The notes beneath the pieces were generated by a model that did no database searches, was not told where the DNA came from, and worked only from the letters and a program-made list of their open reading frames with translations. 13,812 bases of DNA from JBMNOI01 sp050942995. Lineage in GTDB: Bacteria > Chloroflexota > Anaerolineae > UBA1429. Shown here piece by piece: positions 12,602 through 13,812 of this stretch (its first letter is position 1; every line of letters begins with the position of its first letter). The position numbers were made by a program, and so were the translations under genes. The stretch is taken from contig JBMNOI010000101.1 in NCBI GenBank assembly GCA_050942995.1, forward strand, positions 1 through 13,812. The letters are read 5' to 3'.

Positions 12602-13812
12602 ATGTCGGCCATCCGCGATTATGTCATGCAACACGATCTGTTCTGTCACCACGATCACCATCAGAGCTATGCCGCATTCGATGCCGATCGCGAGGATTAT
12701 ACCTTCGACAGTCTGCTGGGCTATGCATGGGCCGATCTGACCACCGCCGCCGGACCGCGTGCACACACGGGCGAAACGAGTCGGCAGGCCATCGAGCGGC
12801 TCTGGCCGGCCATTCGCCTCACCGGCTATGGGCGCGCCGTGGATCTGGGCTGTCGGGCGCTGTTCGGCCTGCCCTATGCGCCAGAGCATTTCGATGCCAT
12901 CACCGAGGCGCTGCAAGGTGCCATCCGCGGCCGCACCGCCGCCGAGGTGTATACCTACTTTGTCCATGAAAAAGCCCGGAACCGCTGGACCATCCACGAT
13001 AGCATCGACCCGGTGGGGTCCCCGGAAAGGCTGGACCCGACCCAGTTCCCCGATAGCTATCGCTCGGCCTTTCGCATGGATTCGCTCTTTTCCATCGCCG
13101 ACGACGAGCCGATCGACACCCTGGAGCGTTTTACCGGCCGATCCATCCACACACTGGACCAGATGGTCGATGCCCTGAACGCCGCCATCGACCGCGCCGC
13201 CACCACAGGGCGGCTGGCCGCCCTCAAGATCGGCATGGCCTACGGCCGCGATCTCACCGTGGGCGACCCCACCCATCACGAGGCCGAGTTGGCGTTCAAC
13301 CGCATCCGAAACCGCAAGCATTTCTGGGGCGGCATCCAGCAAGAGGGAGCGGCGGTAGATGCTGCCGCAGGTCGCGCCCTGGGCGATTACCTGTTTCATG
13401 CTTACATCCGTCGTGCCGCCGATGACGATCTGCCGGTACAGATCCACACCGGCTATCTGGCCGGCAACTGGGGCTCGCTCAACGGTACGCCGGCCTCACG
13501 GTTGATCCCCATATTCAACCGCTATCGAACCGTGCGGTTCGACATTTTCCATGCCTCGTGGCCGTGGACATCGGAATTGGGCGCCATCGGCAAGAACTAT
13601 CCCAACGTCTGGCTGGATATGTGCTGGGCCTGGGCAATGAATCCCGGCCAGAGCGCCCGCGCACTCGCCGAGTGGCTGGATTGTGTGCCCTTTACCAAAA
13701 TATTCGCCTACGGCGCCGATACCCGCCTGCCCTGGTGCAATATGGGCTATTCGTTACAGGCCAAAGAAGGGATCGCCCGCGTGCTGGAGACCAAGATCGA
13801 CGAAGGGCTCTA
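12602..13812 (+). CDS. amidohydrolase-superfamily metalloenzyme, 3' truncated by the window; possible uronate-pathway isomerase or hydrolase
   Basis: The first 403 residues are visible and the frame runs off the right edge. Amidohydrolase TIM-barrel metal ligands can be assigned: HxH in FCHHDHH (His17, His19), Lys209 in AALKIGMAYG at the usual beta-4 position, His282 in VQIHTGY, His317 in DIFHASW and Asp373 in FAYGADTRLPW. The pattern LKIGMAYGRDL, followed by PNVWLDMCWAWAMNPGQSARALAEWLDCVPFTKIFAYGAD, resembles the Amidohydro_2 branch that includes the N-terminal domain of FluG and other COG2159 proteins. It does not match the classical UxaC signatures. Superfamily members include uronate isomerase and lactonases, and the operon next door needs an isomerase to make its keto-uronates, so such a role is attractive but unproven. 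It has its own ribosome binding site and follows a terminator, so it is expressed separately. Confidence 0.8.
   Translation, partial: MSAIRDYVMQHDLFCHHDHHQSYAAFDADREDYTFDSLLGYAWADLTTAAGPRAHTGETSRQAIERLWPAIRLTGYGRAVDLGCRALFGLPYAPEHFDAITEALQGAIRGRTAAEVYTYFVHEKARNRWTIHDSIDPVGSPERLDPTQFPDSYRSAFRMDSLFSIADDEPIDTLERFTGRSIHTLDQMVDALNAAIDRAATTGRLAALKIGMAYGRDLTVGDPTHHEAELAFNRIRNRKHFWGGIQQEGAAVDAAAGRALGDYLFHAYIRRAADDDLPVQIHTGYLAGNWGSLNGTPASRLIPIFNRYRTVRFDIFHASWPWTSELGAIGKNYPNVWLDMCWAWAMNPGQSARALAEWLDCVPFTKIFAYGADTRLPWCNMGYSLQAKEGIARVLETKIDEGL

Noticed and set aside
1..13812. CRISPR array, tRNA, rRNA, transposase or phage genes
   Set aside because: No regularly spaced repeats, no cloverleaf or rRNA-like sequence and no recombinase motifs were seen on either strand.

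Overview
The window is GC-rich, densely packed bacterial chromosomal DNA. Coding is almost all on the plus strand, with short gaps, strong purine-rich ribosome binding sites and one clear rho-independent terminator. The secreted lipoprotein with a Pro/Ser/Thr-rich linker, the single-domain DUF123 nuclease, the UxaE-type epimerase and the style of the sugar-acid genes suggest a Chloroflexota-like organism (Anaerolineae or a relative). That assignment is inference. I saw no rRNA, tRNA, CRISPR array, insertion sequence or phage gene.

Left part (1-4826), mixed housekeeping or accessory genes: the low-complexity basic tail of an upstream gene (1-284); a small single-pass membrane protein with a probable NTF2-like extracytoplasmic domain (413-895), followed by a terminator-like hairpin; an AlbA_2/HATPase_c_4 transcriptional regulator (988-2352); a 208-bp gap holding a perfect 22-bp inverted repeat; a lipoprotein alpha/beta hydrolase (2561-4318); and, convergent with it, a minus-strand GIY-YIG DUF123 protein (4335-4826), possibly translated from a leaderless mRNA.

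Right part (5001-12363), a sugar-acid catabolic operon in one orientation: tagaturonate/fructuronate epimerase (uxaE), SDR-type fructuronate reductase (uxuB), a HAD hydrolase, a LarA-superfamily nickel-dependent racemase/epimerase homologue, decarboxylating 6-phosphogluconate dehydrogenase (gnd) and a PPi-type phosphofructokinase. The last four are tightly coupled (2-bp gap, 4-bp overlap, 20-bp gap). The operon ends at a textbook terminator (12385-12417). After it begins a separately transcribed amidohydrolase-superfamily gene that runs off the window (12602-13812).

How they may work together: UxaE and UxuB turn hexuronate intermediates into D-mannonate. The usual next enzymes (mannonate dehydratase, KDG kinase, KDPG aldolase) are not in the window. 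Instead there are a LarA-family enzyme, a family known to include a D-gluconate/D-mannonate 2-epimerase, and 6-phosphogluconate dehydrogenase. This suggests an alternative route: uronate to fructuronate to mannonate to gluconate to 6-phosphogluconate to ribulose 5-phosphate plus CO2, with the PPi-type PFK handling downstream sugar phosphates. The gluconate kinase would have to be encoded elsewhere. The route is a hypothesis built from gene content; the individual family assignments are much firmer.
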